NCBI RefSeq assembly: GCF_000368825.1
Contig: NZ_KB849717.1
Span: forward strand, 790,792 to 854,791
DNA: 64,000 nucleotides
Source of the DNA: Acinetobacter ursingii DSM 16037 = CIP 107286
GTDB taxonomy: Bacteria; Pseudomonadota; Gammaproteobacteria; Pseudomonadales; Moraxellaceae
Direction: 5' to 3'
The notes under the pieces were generated by a model, which saw nothing but the letters and a program-made list of their open reading frames with translations, did not search any database and was not told where the DNA came from. The position numbers and the translations under genes were made by a program. Shown in pieces: positions 27,111 to 35,965 of the stretch. Within the stretch, counting starts at the first letter, position 1. The number at the start of each line of letters is the position of its first letter.

Positions 27111-27143
27111 AAATAAAGGGCTTAGATAAGCCCTTTATTTTTT
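27111..27143. terminator. Bidirectional terminator between the permease and ypfJ
   Basis: AAATAAAGGGCTTA (27111-27124) and TAAGCCCTTTATTT (27127-27140) form a 14-bp inverted repeat with a 2-bp centre. T runs occur on both strands; the flanking genes are convergent. Confidence 0.92.
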
Positions 27144-27144
27144 A

Positions 27145-28044
27145 TTAGAGATTGGATTCAAAAGTATTACACTGGTTTAAATCACCCGTTTTAAGTCCGA
27201 CCTGAAACCAATGCATACGTTGCTGACTGGTACCATGGGTAAAGCTGTCTGGTACCACCTGACCTGTTGCCTGTTTTTGCAAATAGTCATCACCAATTTT
27301 TTGTGCGGCATCCATCGCCTCTTCAATATCACCTTGCTCTAAAAATTGGGTTCTCTGCTCATTATGATTTGCCCAGATACCTGCAAAACAATCGGCTTGT
27401 AATTCTAATCTAACCGAAAGCTGATTGCCTTGGGTACGACTACCTTGCGCCTGTGCTTGTTGTACCTGAGAAGAGATTCCAAGCAGATTTTGCACATGAT
27501 GACCGACTTCATGTGCTATCACATAAGCCTGTGCAAAATCGCCTGCTTGATCTTGACGGGAAAGTTCAGTTTGATTTTGCTCACCCGATATTCCCATTTG
27601 CTGACGCATCTCTTTAAAGAAAGTGGTATCAATATAGACTTTTTGATCTGCTGGGCAGTAAAAAGGCCCCATTGCAGCTTGAGCTGTACCACAGCCTGAA
27701 CGAATCGCGCCAGAAAACATGACCAATTTTGGTGGAGTATAAGTTCCGCCTAACTGTTTAAAAATCGGCGACCATGTATCTTCTGTATCAGCCAACACTG
27801 TGCCGACAAATTCAGAAGCCTCCTCCTGTTCAGGTGTCAGTTGTTGAGGAGCCTGATCACTGACCTGCTGTTGTTGAGTAACGCTTTTAGTCGCCTGATA
27901 AGCCATTTGTGGATCGACACCAAAAAACTTCCATGCCACAAAAGCAACAATTAAACCCAAAATACTAATACCACCTGCTTTGGCAGCGCCGCCACCACGA
28001 CGATCCTCCACATTGGTACTGATACGACGACCTTTCCAGCGCAT
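27145..28044 (-). CDS. ypfJ: Neutral zinc metallopeptidase, YpfJ family
   Basis: 299 residues. One transmembrane anchor (about 27-41) follows a basic cytoplasmic N-terminus. The periplasmic domain has the zinc motif HEVGH at 178-182 and the GPFYCPADQKVYIDTTFF segment typical of YpfJ. Acidic residues in LELQADCFAGIWAN may supply the third ligand. Substrate unknown. It lies 44 bp downstream of the DUF808 gene on the same strand. Confidence 0.9.
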   Translation of the reverse strand: MRWKGRRISTNVEDRRGGGAAKAGGISILGLIVAFVAWKFFGVDPQMAYQATKSVTQQQQVSDQAPQQLTPEQEEASEFVGTVLADTEDTWSPIFKQLGGTYTPPKLVMFSGAIRSGCGTAQAAMGPFYCPADQKVYIDTTFFKEMRQQMGISGEQNQTELSRQDQAGDFAQAYVIAHEVGHHVQNLLGISSQVQQAQAQGSRTQGNQLSVRLELQADCFAGIWANHNEQRTQFLEQGDIEEAMDAAQKIGDDYLQKQATGQVVPDSFTHGTSQQRMHWFQVGLKTGDLNQCNTFESNL

Positions 28045-28088
28045 AATTCACCTCTTATCTTTTATTATAATGATGACTTCATTCAACT

Positions 28089-29015
28089 CTATGAAGTTAC
28101 TTTTTTAGGCCACAGCTTTTGAATTAAGCTTACAACCAATAATACGATGACACCAGCAATCATCCCCACTGCAAAATTGATCAACGTCGGGGTGATTGCA
28201 CCAATAATATTACCAACGTTTGGAATCAGCTCCAGATGGTCTGTGGTATCTTCAGTAAAGTGATGTAACAATGGAATGGTATGCGCAATAATACCGCCTC
28301 CAACAAGAAACATTGCAATCGTGCCTACGATTGTCAGTGTTTTCATCAACTTCGGCGCAAATGCCAATAAACCACGTCCAATACTTTGTTTTACATTTGA
28401 TGTTTGTTGCGTCAAATAAAGTCCTAAATCATCAATTTTGACAATCATGGCAACGAAACCATATACACCCACTGTCATAATAATGGCGATGATACTCAAT
28501 ACCGTCACTTTAGAGATAAAAGATGCGGCCGCCACCGTCCCCAGAGAAATCACCACAATTTCAGCTGATAAGATAAAGTCGGTACGAATAGCACCTTTGA
28601 TTTTTTCTTTTTCATAGGTGACTAAATCAGTTTCATCTTTCACCAATTTTTCTACGGCTTCTTCCGCTGTCGCTGCTTTTTTATGATGTAAAGAATGAAG
28701 AACTTTTTCAACACCTTCATAACATAAGAATAAACCACCAATCATCAACAAAGGATTAATCAACCATGGCGCAACCACACTAATGAGCAAGGCCAAAGGC
28801 ACTAAGATCAGTTTATTAATAAAAGAGCCTTTAGCCACGCCCCAAACCACAGGAAGCTCACGATCAGCGCGTACTCCACTGACCTGTTGAGCATTTAAAG
28901 CCAAATCATCGCCCAGTACGCCTGCTGTTTTTTTTGCTGCCATTTTACTCATGACGGCAACGTCATCCAGCACAGTGGCAATATCATCTAATAATAAAAG
29001 TAAGCTACTCGCCAT
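28089..29015 (-). CDS. DUF808 (YedI) family membrane protein
   Basis: 308 residues. The N-terminal [33 protein letters not shown] stretch is the DUF808 hallmark. About six hydrophobic segments follow, with the loop [36 protein letters not shown]. It is an inner-membrane protein of unknown function. It is the probable first gene of a two-gene unit with ypfJ and is divergent from trpS. Confidence 0.87.
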   Translation of the reverse strand: MASSLLLLLDDIATVLDDVAVMSKMAAKKTAGVLGDDLALNAQQVSGVRADRELPVVWGVAKGSFINKLILVPLALLISVVAPWLINPLLMIGGLFLCYEGVEKVLHSLHHKKAATAEEAVEKLVKDETDLVTYEKEKIKGAIRTDFILSAEIVVISLGTVAAASFISKVTVLSIIAIIMTVGVYGFVAMIVKIDDLGLYLTQQTSNVKQSIGRGLLAFAPKLMKTLTIVGTIAMFLVGGGIIAHTIPLLHHFTEDTTDHLELIPNVGNIIGAITPTLINFAVGMIAGVIVLLVVSLIQKLWPKKVTS

Positions 29016-29056
29016 TTAATTTTCCTTAGGTTTTTTAGGCTTCTTTTTTATTGTGA

Positions 29057-29086
29057 CTGACATTAAAAAAAATTATGCCGTACAAT
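29057..29086 (+). promoter_or_regulatory. trpS promoter
   Basis: CTGACA (29057-29062) and TACAAT (29081-29086) are 18 bp apart, 56 bp before the trpS ATG. Confidence 0.6.
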
Positions 29087-29141
29087 GTCGCCTATTCAAT
29101 CGTTTAATGATATGTAGATTCATACTACTTTGGAATAGAGA

Positions 29142-30155
29142 ATGAGTAATCTTGATCATCGTCCAATTATTTTGACTGGCGACCGTCCCACTGGACAGCT
29201 TCATTTAGGCCATTTTGTAGGTTCACTACGCTCACGTGTAGGTTTACAGGACAGCCATCATCAACATTTATTATTGGCAGATGCTCAAGCCTTAACAGAT
29301 AATGCAGATAATCCAGATAAAGTGCGCCGTAATATCCTAGAAGTTGCACTGGACTACTTAGCAGTAGGGATCGATCCTGCTAAAACCACAATTTGCGTTC
29401 AGTCTTGCTTACCGGCACTGAATGAATTGACCATGCTTTATCTGAACTTTGTAACCGTCGCACGTCTGGAGCGCAATCCAACGATCAAATCTGAAATTCA
29501 GATGCGTGGCTTTGAGCGCGATATTCCCGCTGGTTTCTTATGCTATCCAGTGGCACAAGCGGCTGATATTACCGCATTTAAAGCGACTGTAGTGCCTGTG
29601 GGTGAAGACCAGATCCCGATGATTGAACAGACCAATGAAATTGTTCGTCGCGTCAATCGTCAAATCGGTCAAGACTTATTGCCTGAATGTAAAGCCCTGC
29701 TTTCGAACATGGCACGTTTACCAGGTTTTGATGGCAAAGCCAAAATGTCAAAATCATTGGGCAATACCATTGTCTTAAATGCCTCTGATAAAGATATTAA
29801 AAAAGCCGTCAATGCCATGTATACCGACCCGAACCATTTGCGTATTGAAGATCCAGGTCAGGTTGAAGGCAATATTGTATTTACTTATCTAGATGCTTTT
29901 GATTCAAACTCAGAAGAAGTTGAAGAATTAAAAGCACATTATCGTCGCGGTGGTTTAGGTGATGGTACGGTGAAAAAGCGCCTTGAAGGAATTTTAAAAG
30001 ATTTAATAAGCCCAATTCGTGAACGTCGTGAAGAATTAGCTAAAGATCCAGATTACATTATGGATGTATTACGCGATGGTACTGAAAAATGCCGGATCAT
30101 TACTCAAAATACATTAGATGAAGTCAAAGATGGTTTAGGTTTATTTAAATTCTAA
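29142..30155 (+). CDS. trpS: Tryptophanyl-tRNA synthetase
   Basis: 337 residues, class I synthetase. The HIGH-type motif is PTGQLHLGHFVGSL and the KMSKS motif is KAKMSKSLGNT. It charges tRNA-Trp. In Acinetobacter baylyi trpS and sucD flank the Aar small RNA; here the same kind of terminator-bounded non-coding region follows trpS, but sucD is 10 kb further on. Confidence 0.97.
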   Translation: MSNLDHRPIILTGDRPTGQLHLGHFVGSLRSRVGLQDSHHQHLLLADAQALTDNADNPDKVRRNILEVALDYLAVGIDPAKTTICVQSCLPALNELTMLYLNFVTVARLERNPTIKSEIQMRGFERDIPAGFLCYPVAQAADITAFKATVVPVGEDQIPMIEQTNEIVRRVNRQIGQDLLPECKALLSNMARLPGFDGKAKMSKSLGNTIVLNASDKDIKKAVNAMYTDPNHLRIEDPGQVEGNIVFTYLDAFDSNSEEVEELKAHYRRGGLGDGTVKKRLEGILKDLISPIRERREELAKDPDYIMDVLRDGTEKCRIITQNTLDEVKDGLGLFKF

Positions 30156-30175
30156 ATTAAATCATTGTTTTATTT

Positions 30176-30204
30176 AAAGGCTCTTATCATTAAGAGCCTT
30201 TTTT
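30176..30204 (+). terminator. Terminator after trpS
   Basis: AAAGGCTCTTA (30176-30186) pairs perfectly with TAAGAGCCTTT (30191-30201), with a TCAT loop and a T run. Confidence 0.92.
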
Positions 30205-30261
30205 ATGAATGATATTCTTTAAAGAAATAGCAATACATTATTTAAATGATATACAGCTCAC

Positions 30262-30455
30262 AAAATAATCGCTTTATTAACGTGATTTAACACTACTTAA
30301 CGTGAATACCAATGAATTTGGTCAGTTATAAAATTACTATAAGTCATGGAAGTTATGAATTTCCCCAATTTCATGACATTTCTCCTTAACCGAAGCTGTT
30401 TATAACAGATTCGTTGTTCTGCGTAATGATCACCCCAATCATTGCGCTTTTTTTT
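30262..30455 (+). ncRNA. aar: Aar-like small RNA candidate (5' end uncertain)
   Basis: The trpS terminator at 30176-30204 and a second intrinsic terminator (GCGTAATGAT 30421-30430, ATCATTGCGC 30438-30447, T8) enclose a stretch with no open reading frame. This implies a separate short transcript. Inside are a CTGTT-TAT-AACAG hairpin and a C-rich TTTCTCCTTAACC segment complementary to Shine-Dalgarno sequences. In A. baylyi the Hfq-dependent sRNA Aar was described between trpS and sucD and linked to amino acid metabolism; the position immediately after trpS matches. The identity with Aar is inferred from position, not from sequence comparison. The 5' end could be near 30262 (after TATACA) or near 30350 (after TATAAG). 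Confidence 0.6.
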
Positions 30456-30695
30456 GTTTAAAATTTACTCTAGTAGTAAATCATATATTTCACGCATTGT
30501 CTGCTAATTATTAAAAAAAATTAGAATTATTTATTTGAGGGCTTTTGTTATTTAAATTGCCTTTAAAAAATAAATTGAATAAAATTGATAGACTTAGAAT
30601 AGACTTTATAAATGATAAATGTTATCGTTTTTAAATTACTTGTGAAAAGACAGTAATAACAATAATTTAATTTCAATAAGATAAAGAGCCGCTTT
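30456..30695 (+). other. AT-rich gap before the yqiJ-like gene
   Basis: 240 bp, strongly A/T-rich, without an open reading frame or a clear promoter. A small hairpin, GATAA-ATG-TTATC, occurs near 30612. The yqiJ-like ATG at 30696 has AAGAG upstream. Confidence 0.5.
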
Positions 30696-31349
30696 ATGTT
30701 GTGGGACTTGTTTACTCATCCTTCAAATTATATTTTCAGCATTAGTTTAGTTTTATGTTTTGCCATTGGAATACTTGAACTTATCTTGCTTATGATTGGA
30801 GGTTCATCTCAAGTTTTAGATCAATTTCTTCCAGAGCAGTTAAGTGATTACCAACCTGATGTCGATTTAGATGCCGATCAAGGCATGCTCTGGCAATTTT
30901 TTGACTGGCTATACCTAGGCAGAATCCCTTTATTAATCTGGTTAATTGTTTTTCTTACCACTTATGCCCTGACCGGTTTTATCATACAGGGAACATTTTA
31001 TACCTTTACTGAACATTATTTTTCAGTATGGCTGATTGCCCCTGCGGTACTTTTTTTGTCAATGCCTTTTGTACGCTGGGCTTCTGCTTTAGTCAGCAAA
31101 ATCATACCAAAAGATGAAACCACAGCAATTTATAGTGAAGATTTGATTGGGCAACCAGCAAAAATTATTTTAGGGATTGCTCAAGCCAATTCGCCCGCTC
31201 AAGCTAAAGTAAAAGATCAATTCGGACAAACACATTATGTCTTGGTTGAACCAGAACAAGATGAAAGCTTTCAACAGGGACAAATCGTTATTTTAACTCG
31301 AAAAACCAAACTCGGTTTTCAAGCGATTTCTCAACTTACAAATGATTAA
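30696..31349 (+). CDS. YqiJ-like inner-membrane OB-fold protein (NfeD-related)
   Basis: 217 residues. Three or four hydrophobic segments (about 12-34, 70-92, 104-125) are followed by a soluble C-terminal domain (about 145-215) that reads as a small beta-barrel (GQPAKIILGIAQ...GQIVILTRKT). This layout is that of YqiJ/NfeD proteins that work with flotillins. It lies 11 bp upstream of a flotillin gene, matching the E. coli yqiJ-yqiK pair. It probably helps organise membrane microdomains. Confidence 0.83.
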   Translation: MLWDLFTHPSNYIFSISLVLCFAIGILELILLMIGGSSQVLDQFLPEQLSDYQPDVDLDADQGMLWQFFDWLYLGRIPLLIWLIVFLTTYALTGFIIQGTFYTFTEHYFSVWLIAPAVLFLSMPFVRWASALVSKIIPKDETTAIYSEDLIGQPAKIILGIAQANSPAQAKVKDQFGQTHYVLVEPEQDESFQQGQIVILTRKTKLGFQAISQLTND

Positions 31350-31360
31350 GAGACAATAAT

Positions 31361-33076
31361 ATGTTTAATTCTGCTCTTTTTGAGATTCTCATTTTTGCTG
31401 GCATCATTCTTGTTGCCCTTGTGATTATTGGCATCATTATCGCCCGTCTTTATCGACGTTCAAGCAAAGAAGTTTCTTTTGTGCGTACAGGCTTTGGGGG
31501 TGAAAAAGTCATTTTAAATGGTGGTGCAATCGTACTTCCTGTTTTACATGAAATTATTCCAGTGAATATGAACACCTTGCGCCTTGAAGTAAAACGTGCG
31601 GCTGATCAGGCACTAATTACGCGTGATCGTATGCGTGTCGATGTCATGGCTGAGTTTTATGTACGGGTTAAGCCGACTGCCGAATCCATTGCCACAGCGG
31701 CCCAAACGCTGGGTAAAAAAACCATGTCTCCTCAGGAACTCAAAGATCTGGTGGAAGGTAAATTTGTTGATTCTTTACGTGCCGTTGCCGCTGAAATGGC
31801 GATGGAAGAATTGCATGAGAAACGCGTGGATTTTGTACAAAAAGTTCAGCAAGTTGTATCCGAAGATCTATTTAAAAATGGTCTGGAACTGGAAACGGTG
31901 TCTTTGACTGGACTGGATCAGACCAGCTTTAAGTTTTTCAATCCGCAAAATGCATTCGATGCAGAAGGCTTGACCAAACTGACTGAAACCATTGAAGACC
32001 GTCGTAAAAAGCGCAATGACATTGAACAGGACGCAGATTTAGCAATTAAAGCCAAAAATCTTGAAACTGAACAGGCGCGATTGCAGATTTTGCGTGAAGA
32101 AGAATATGCAAAATTGCAACAAGAACGCGAGATTTCGATTCGCCGTGCTGAACAACTTGCAGAAATTGCATCTCAAGAAGCAGCAAAAAAACGCGAAGCA
32201 GAAGAAGCACGAATTGCGGCTGAACGGGAAGTTGAAATCAAACGCATTGCTTCTGCTCGTGATGTCGAAAATGAAAATATTTTAAAAGCCCAATTGATTC
32301 AAAAAGCGCAGGTTGAGCAAAAGAAAACCATTGAATTGGCCGAACAAGATCGCGCGATTGCCATTGCTGAAAAGTCCCGTGCTGAATCTGAAGCCAAGGC
32401 ACTGGCAGATCAGGCTCGCGCAGCCGCAGTAAAAGCCGAAGAAGAAGTATTAACTGTTCGTGAAACCCAACGTGCAGAGCGTGAAAAAGCGGTCGAATTA
32501 GTCGCAGCAAAGCAAGCGGCTGAAAAAGATGCAATTGCTATTACAGTAGCAGCAGAAGCTTCTAAACAAGCTGCTGTTGATGATGCTGAAGCGGTACGTA
32601 TTGCAGCAGAGGCTGAAGCGGAAAAATTGCGCTTGAAAGCAAAAGGTGAATCTGATGCCAAAATGCTACTCGCGCAGGCTCAGGAAAAACAATATCAAGT
32701 AGATGCCGAAGGTACTCGTGCGGTCAATGAAGCATCCAATGTTCTATCGACTGAACAGGTCGAAATGCAAATTCGCCTTGCGTTGATGAAATATTTACCT
32801 GAAATTATTCGTGAAAGTGTTAAACCGATGGAAAATATTGATGACATCAAAATTTTGCAAGTGAATGGTTTAAATGGTTTCGCAACTGGCGCAAATTTAG
32901 GCGAAGGTCAGGAAAATATGCAAACGTCTTTGTCTGATCAAGTGGTGAACAGTGCGCTGCGTTATCGTTCTCAGGCGCCTTTAATTGATAGCTTGATGAA
33001 TGAGTTAGGCTTACAAGGCGGTGATATGAATGGTTTTACTCAAAATTTAAAGTCCAATACACATAAACAAGAATAA
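31361..33076 (+). CDS. Flotillin (YqiK-type SPFH protein)
   Basis: 571 residues. An N-terminal transmembrane segment (about 7-29) is followed by the SPFH/band 7 domain (about 30-200: VRTGFGGEKVILNGGAIVLPVLHEI) and then a long Glu/Ala/Lys/Arg-rich coiled-coil (about 210-440) with many EAEA-like repeats, the flotillin domain. It oligomerises in the inner membrane and organises detergent-resistant domains. It forms an operon with the yqiJ-like gene 11 bp upstream. No regulator is adjacent. Confidence 0.92.
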   Translation: MFNSALFEILIFAGIILVALVIIGIIIARLYRRSSKEVSFVRTGFGGEKVILNGGAIVLPVLHEIIPVNMNTLRLEVKRAADQALITRDRMRVDVMAEFYVRVKPTAESIATAAQTLGKKTMSPQELKDLVEGKFVDSLRAVAAEMAMEELHEKRVDFVQKVQQVVSEDLFKNGLELETVSLTGLDQTSFKFFNPQNAFDAEGLTKLTETIEDRRKKRNDIEQDADLAIKAKNLETEQARLQILREEEYAKLQQEREISIRRAEQLAEIASQEAAKKREAEEARIAAEREVEIKRIASARDVENENILKAQLIQKAQVEQKKTIELAEQDRAIAIAEKSRAESEAKALADQARAAAVKAEEEVLTVRETQRAEREKAVELVAAKQAAEKDAIAITVAAEASKQAAVDDAEAVRIAAEAEAEKLRLKAKGESDAKMLLAQAQEKQYQVDAEGTRAVNEASNVLSTEQVEMQIRLALMKYLPEIIRESVKPMENIDDIKILQVNGLNGFATGANLGEGQENMQTSLSDQVVNSALRYRSQAPLIDSLMNELGLQGGDMNGFTQNLKSNTHKQE

Positions 33077-33096
33077 AACGTGCAGAGATCAATCTC

Positions 33097-33129
33097 GATG
33101 AAAATGCGATTTAGCTTCGCATTTTCATC
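33097..33129. terminator. Hairpin between flotillin and the OmpW gene
   Basis: GATGAAAATGCG (33097-33108) pairs perfectly with CGCATTTTCATC (33118-33129). The flanking genes are convergent. There is no proper T tract, but the stem is long. Confidence 0.65.
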
Positions 33130-33143
33130 AAGTTAAATTGATA

Positions 33144-33764
33144 TCAAAAACGATAACTATAACCGATGGTGTAGACCACAGGATTCACATCCAGTCGCCC
33201 AATCTTTTGCCCATCCAGTTTGACATCACTTTCAACCTGTGCATAACGTACGTCAGCAAACACGCCCCAGTTTTTAGCATCTGCTGGTTGAAAATTAAAC
33301 CCAATCTGACCCGCATAACCATAAGTGACATCTGCTTTCAGCTTGGCATCACTTCCGATTAATTTTTCATCCCACGGAATCGCGACGGTAAGCCCTGCTC
33401 CAATATAAGGCGTAAAACGTGTGGAGTTTCTAAAATGATATTTTGCAGTCAGGGTTGGCGGTAAATGTTTAAATTTAGCGGCATCCACTCCATTTAACTG
33501 AATATCATGCTGAAACGGTGCTAAAGCAAGTAATAATTCTGCGGAAAAGGGAGAATTTCCAAAAAAATATTCAACTGATGGCGTCGCATTAAATTCATTA
33601 CTAACATTAGCTTTGGCACCAGCCAAGACACCATTATCATGTGCAGGCGCGAGAAAGCTTCCTCCTAGTTTGACTTGCCAGTTTTCGGCATGAGTCAGAG
33701 GCATAGTGCCTAGAACCATCACAGTTACGAGTAACCCTTTATATCGTTTTAAATCTATAAGCAT
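33144..33764 (-). CDS. OmpW-family outer membrane beta-barrel protein
   Basis: 206 residues. A signal peptide ends near residue 26 (LTHA, then ENWQVKLGG). The mature part has the OmpW eight-strand pattern: VKLGGSFLAP, TPSVEYFFGNSPFSAELLLA, PPTLTAKYHFRNSTRFTPYIGAGL, and a final aromatic residue in GYSYRF as required for BAM insertion. OmpW proteins are small hydrophobic-molecule channels. It is a single gene, convergent with flotillin and followed upstream by a 450-bp gap. Confidence 0.9.
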   Translation of the reverse strand: MLIDLKRYKGLLVTVMVLGTMPLTHAENWQVKLGGSFLAPAHDNGVLAGAKANVSNEFNATPSVEYFFGNSPFSAELLLALAPFQHDIQLNGVDAAKFKHLPPTLTAKYHFRNSTRFTPYIGAGLTVAIPWDEKLIGSDAKLKADVTYGYAGQIGFNFQPADAKNWGVFADVRYAQVESDVKLDGQKIGRLDVNPVVYTIGYSYRF

Positions 33765-34040
33765 ATTTAGCTTACCTCTATCTTTTTAAATGCTGATTTA
33801 TAAGTCTTGCCAAATACATATCAGTCTAAAAATAAATGATCTCTAAGATTTATTTTTCTTTAATTCAATCATTCTAAGTGACATATTCTATTATTTGGTC
33901 TAAACACTTTAATCAGATTAGATTTTTGATAGAAATAATTAATCGAAATTTATTTATCTTAAATTTTCAATTAATGAAAACATGCTAAGTTTAACTGAAT
34001 CACATCTATATATTGAAAAGATGCAGCTCTTGATTTAATT
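33765..34040. other. Gene-free gap upstream of the OmpW gene
   Basis: About 276 bp of A/T-rich sequence upstream of the OmpW gene with no reading frame or strong promoter that I can see. It runs into the palindromic repeat copy at 34041. Confidence 0.5.
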
Positions 34041-34121
34041 ATTAGACTTCTTTCATCTTTGTTTGAAACCTCTTTATTTTCCTACCATAGAAAGAAATAA
34101 AAAAGGTGTTATGAAAGAAGT
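34041..34121 (-). repeat. Dispersed imperfect palindrome, copy C
   Basis: About 81 bp that align as the complement with 55446-55527 and 1429-1506. The ends are a perfect 11-bp inverted repeat, ACTTCTTTCAT (34046-34056) and ATGAAAGAAGT (34111-34121), and the inner arms (CCTCTTTATTTTC against GAAAGAAATAAAAAAGG) also pair. It is the best-preserved copy at its ends. It lies between the OmpW and pga genes. Confidence 0.7.
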
Positions 34122-34166
34122 TTATTCGATTGAATTTCAATCGTTAACTATGAAAAAATAAGTTTC

Positions 34167-34199
34167 AAAAGGCATTCAAGCGATCAGAATACCTTTTTA
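34167..34199. terminator. Hairpin downstream of pgaD
   Basis: AAAAGGCATTC (34167-34177) pairs with GAATACCTTTT (34187-34197) with one mismatch. On the minus strand it lies 24 bp past the pgaD stop; on the plus strand it is followed by T residues. Confidence 0.7.
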
Positions 34200-34221
34200 T
34201 AATTGGAAATATTTAAGTATT

Positions 34222-34707
34222 TTATAAATCTGTGTCATATTTAATCAGATTTCCATGTTCATCAAAATGTAGAATCATATTCTTGGAACTTTTCATCGTA
34301 TGAATATCCCGTACATTTAAATTAAAACTTTGTGCAATCTGAGCTTCGGTTGCGGGTTCTGGTGCACTACGTCTTTGAACATTATAAAAACGTATCCAGT
34401 TATAAGATGCCCAGATAAATAAAATTAGAATTAAAATCGCAATACAGATCGCGAGCATATACAAGCTATATCGACCATTGTTGTTTAATGATAAAAACAA
34501 CTGTTTGTAAATATTTTGCCCTTCAAACCACCAAAGAAAAACAGTAAAAAGTGGCATAATCAGCCACATCCACAAACTCCACCCTAAAATTTGCAGTGAA
34601 AATCCAGCCCATTTATTTTTCACATATTCAGGTCGATCAATATATTGTGGAATATCCAGTGGGTTCTGATCGACATGACTATGCGAATGAATTTGATCAT
34701 TTTTCAT
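34222..34707 (-). CDS. pgaD: PNAG biosynthesis protein PgaD
   Basis: 161 residues from the ATG at 34707, with AGAGAAAG upstream; a GTG at 34731 in frame would sit deeper inside pgaC. Two transmembrane segments (about 36-58 and 76-101) with short cytoplasmic ends are the PgaD layout. PgaD stabilises and activates the PgaC glycosyltransferase at the inner membrane and is part of the c-di-GMP-binding site in E. coli. It overlaps the end of pgaC by 11 bp. It is a low-identity family, so position in the operon carries much of the call. Confidence 0.9.
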   Translation of the reverse strand: MKNDQIHSHSHVDQNPLDIPQYIDRPEYVKNKWAGFSLQILGWSLWMWLIMPLFTVFLWWFEGQNIYKQLFLSLNNNGRYSLYMLAICIAILILILFIWASYNWIRFYNVQRRSAPEPATEAQIAQSFNLNVRDIHTMKSSKNMILHFDEHGNLIKYDTDL

Positions 34708-35965
34708 ATTCTTTCTCTGCTCCAAAACCACGATCTGGACTCACCCAACGTGCTCGCTTCTGAGTTTTAAAAATCGTTTTAGGCAATGCAACGACAGTCG
34801 ATAGCATGGCCAGTATCCAGAAAAAAAGTGGATACCAGATCACCCAAAAATAATTGCGGAAATGTCGACGATCATACTGACGATCAATCAACAAACTTAC
34901 TAAAAACTGGATTAAACAGGTCAATCCTAAAATTACGCCATACCATTGTGGCCAAAGAGACTGAATCGCCCATTCTCCGGGTAAGCTAAAAAATAAACCG
35001 TAGAAATACAATACAAAAATACTAAACATCACATATGCCCAGACGACGCTGATTAGTGCCTCAAACGCAATCGGCCACATACGGCGTAGTCGCCATTTGA
35101 ATATTTTAGGCACATAAGCAAAAATAACTTCAATTCCCCCTTGTGCCCAACGTAGACGTTGCTTCCATAGTCCCTTAAAAGTTTCAGGCATATAGATATA
35201 ACAGAGTGCCTGCGGGACATAATGTAAGTCCCAATGATCGAACTGTAAGCGCCAAGAAACATCAATATCTTCAGTGATCATGTCGTCGCGCCAATAACCG
35301 ATGCGATCCAGAGCCATTTTACGAAATCCCACAATGGCACCCGACACCGTGAATAAACGACCGTAAGTTCGCTGCGCCCGTTTGATCAGCCCAATAATAG
35401 AAGAAAACTCACCGACTTGTATTTTAGCTAAAACACTAGAACGATTAATAATTCGTGGATTGCCTGTCACTGCACCGACCCGTGGATAAGTCGTTAAATG
35501 ATGCATCATCCAGAGTACAGTATAAGGATGTAGCAAAGCATCTCCATCGATACATACCAAATATTCATACTGACTCACCATCGCGCCTGCTCTTAAAGCA
35601 TGCGCCTTACCCTGATTTTCTGCCAGATGCACAACACGTAATTGCGGATGCTTTTTTTCCAGTTCATTTAATATTTCACCCGTGCGATCAGAACTACCGT
35701 CATTAATCGCAATCACTTCGAAAGTTGGATACTGACTTTGTAGGGCGTATCGAATGGTTTGTCGAACTTGCTTTTCCTCATTAAAACAAGGAATAAGAAT
35801 ACTACAGCCTTCCTGACTTGGACTCGGATGATCTGGCTGATTAAATTCACGTTTAAAATAAAACCATAGCCCCCCTGCAATCCACGCCCAAGCCATAAAT
35901 AACGGATATAAAAAGGCAAAACCAAACACAACATCACTGATACGGAGCTGACTCAATTCAAACAT
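34697..35965 (-). CDS. pgaC: Poly-beta-1,6-N-acetyl-D-glucosamine synthase PgaC
   Basis: 422 residues. Transmembrane segments occur at the N-terminus (about 13-37) and as a C-terminal group (about 285-395). The GT2 catalytic domain has D89 (INDGSSD), D140/D142 (CIDGDALL), D233 (TEDID) and the QRLRW motif at 269-273. It polymerises UDP-GlcNAc into PNAG. Its ATG overlaps the pgaB stop as TAATG. Confidence 0.97.
   Translation of the reverse strand: MFELSQLRISDVVFGFAFLYPLFMAWAWIAGGLWFYFKREFNQPDHPSPSQEGCSILIPCFNEEKQVRQTIRYALQSQYPTFEVIAINDGSSDRTGEILNELEKKHPQLRVVHLAENQGKAHALRAGAMVSQYEYLVCIDGDALLHPYTVLWMMHHLTTYPRVGAVTGNPRIINRSSVLAKIQVGEFSSIIGLIKRAQRTYGRLFTVSGAIVGFRKMALDRIGYWRDDMITEDIDVSWRLQFDHWDLHYVPQALCYIYMPETFKGLWKQRLRWAQGGIEVIFAYVPKIFKWRLRRMWPIAFEALISVVWAYVMFSIFVLYFYGLFFSLPGEWAIQSLWPQWYGVILGLTCLIQFLVSLLIDRQYDRRHFRNYFWVIWYPLFFWILAMLSTVVALPKTIFKTQKRARWVSPDRGFGAEKEYEK

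Noticed and set aside
34111..34161. A 16-codon frame (MKEVYSIEF...) with a good AAAAAGG upstream and a terminator-like hairpin after it
   Set aside because: Its start codon and ribosome site are part of the inverted-repeat end of palindrome copy C; the same place in copy B gives a stop after four codons. It is more likely a by-product of the repeat.
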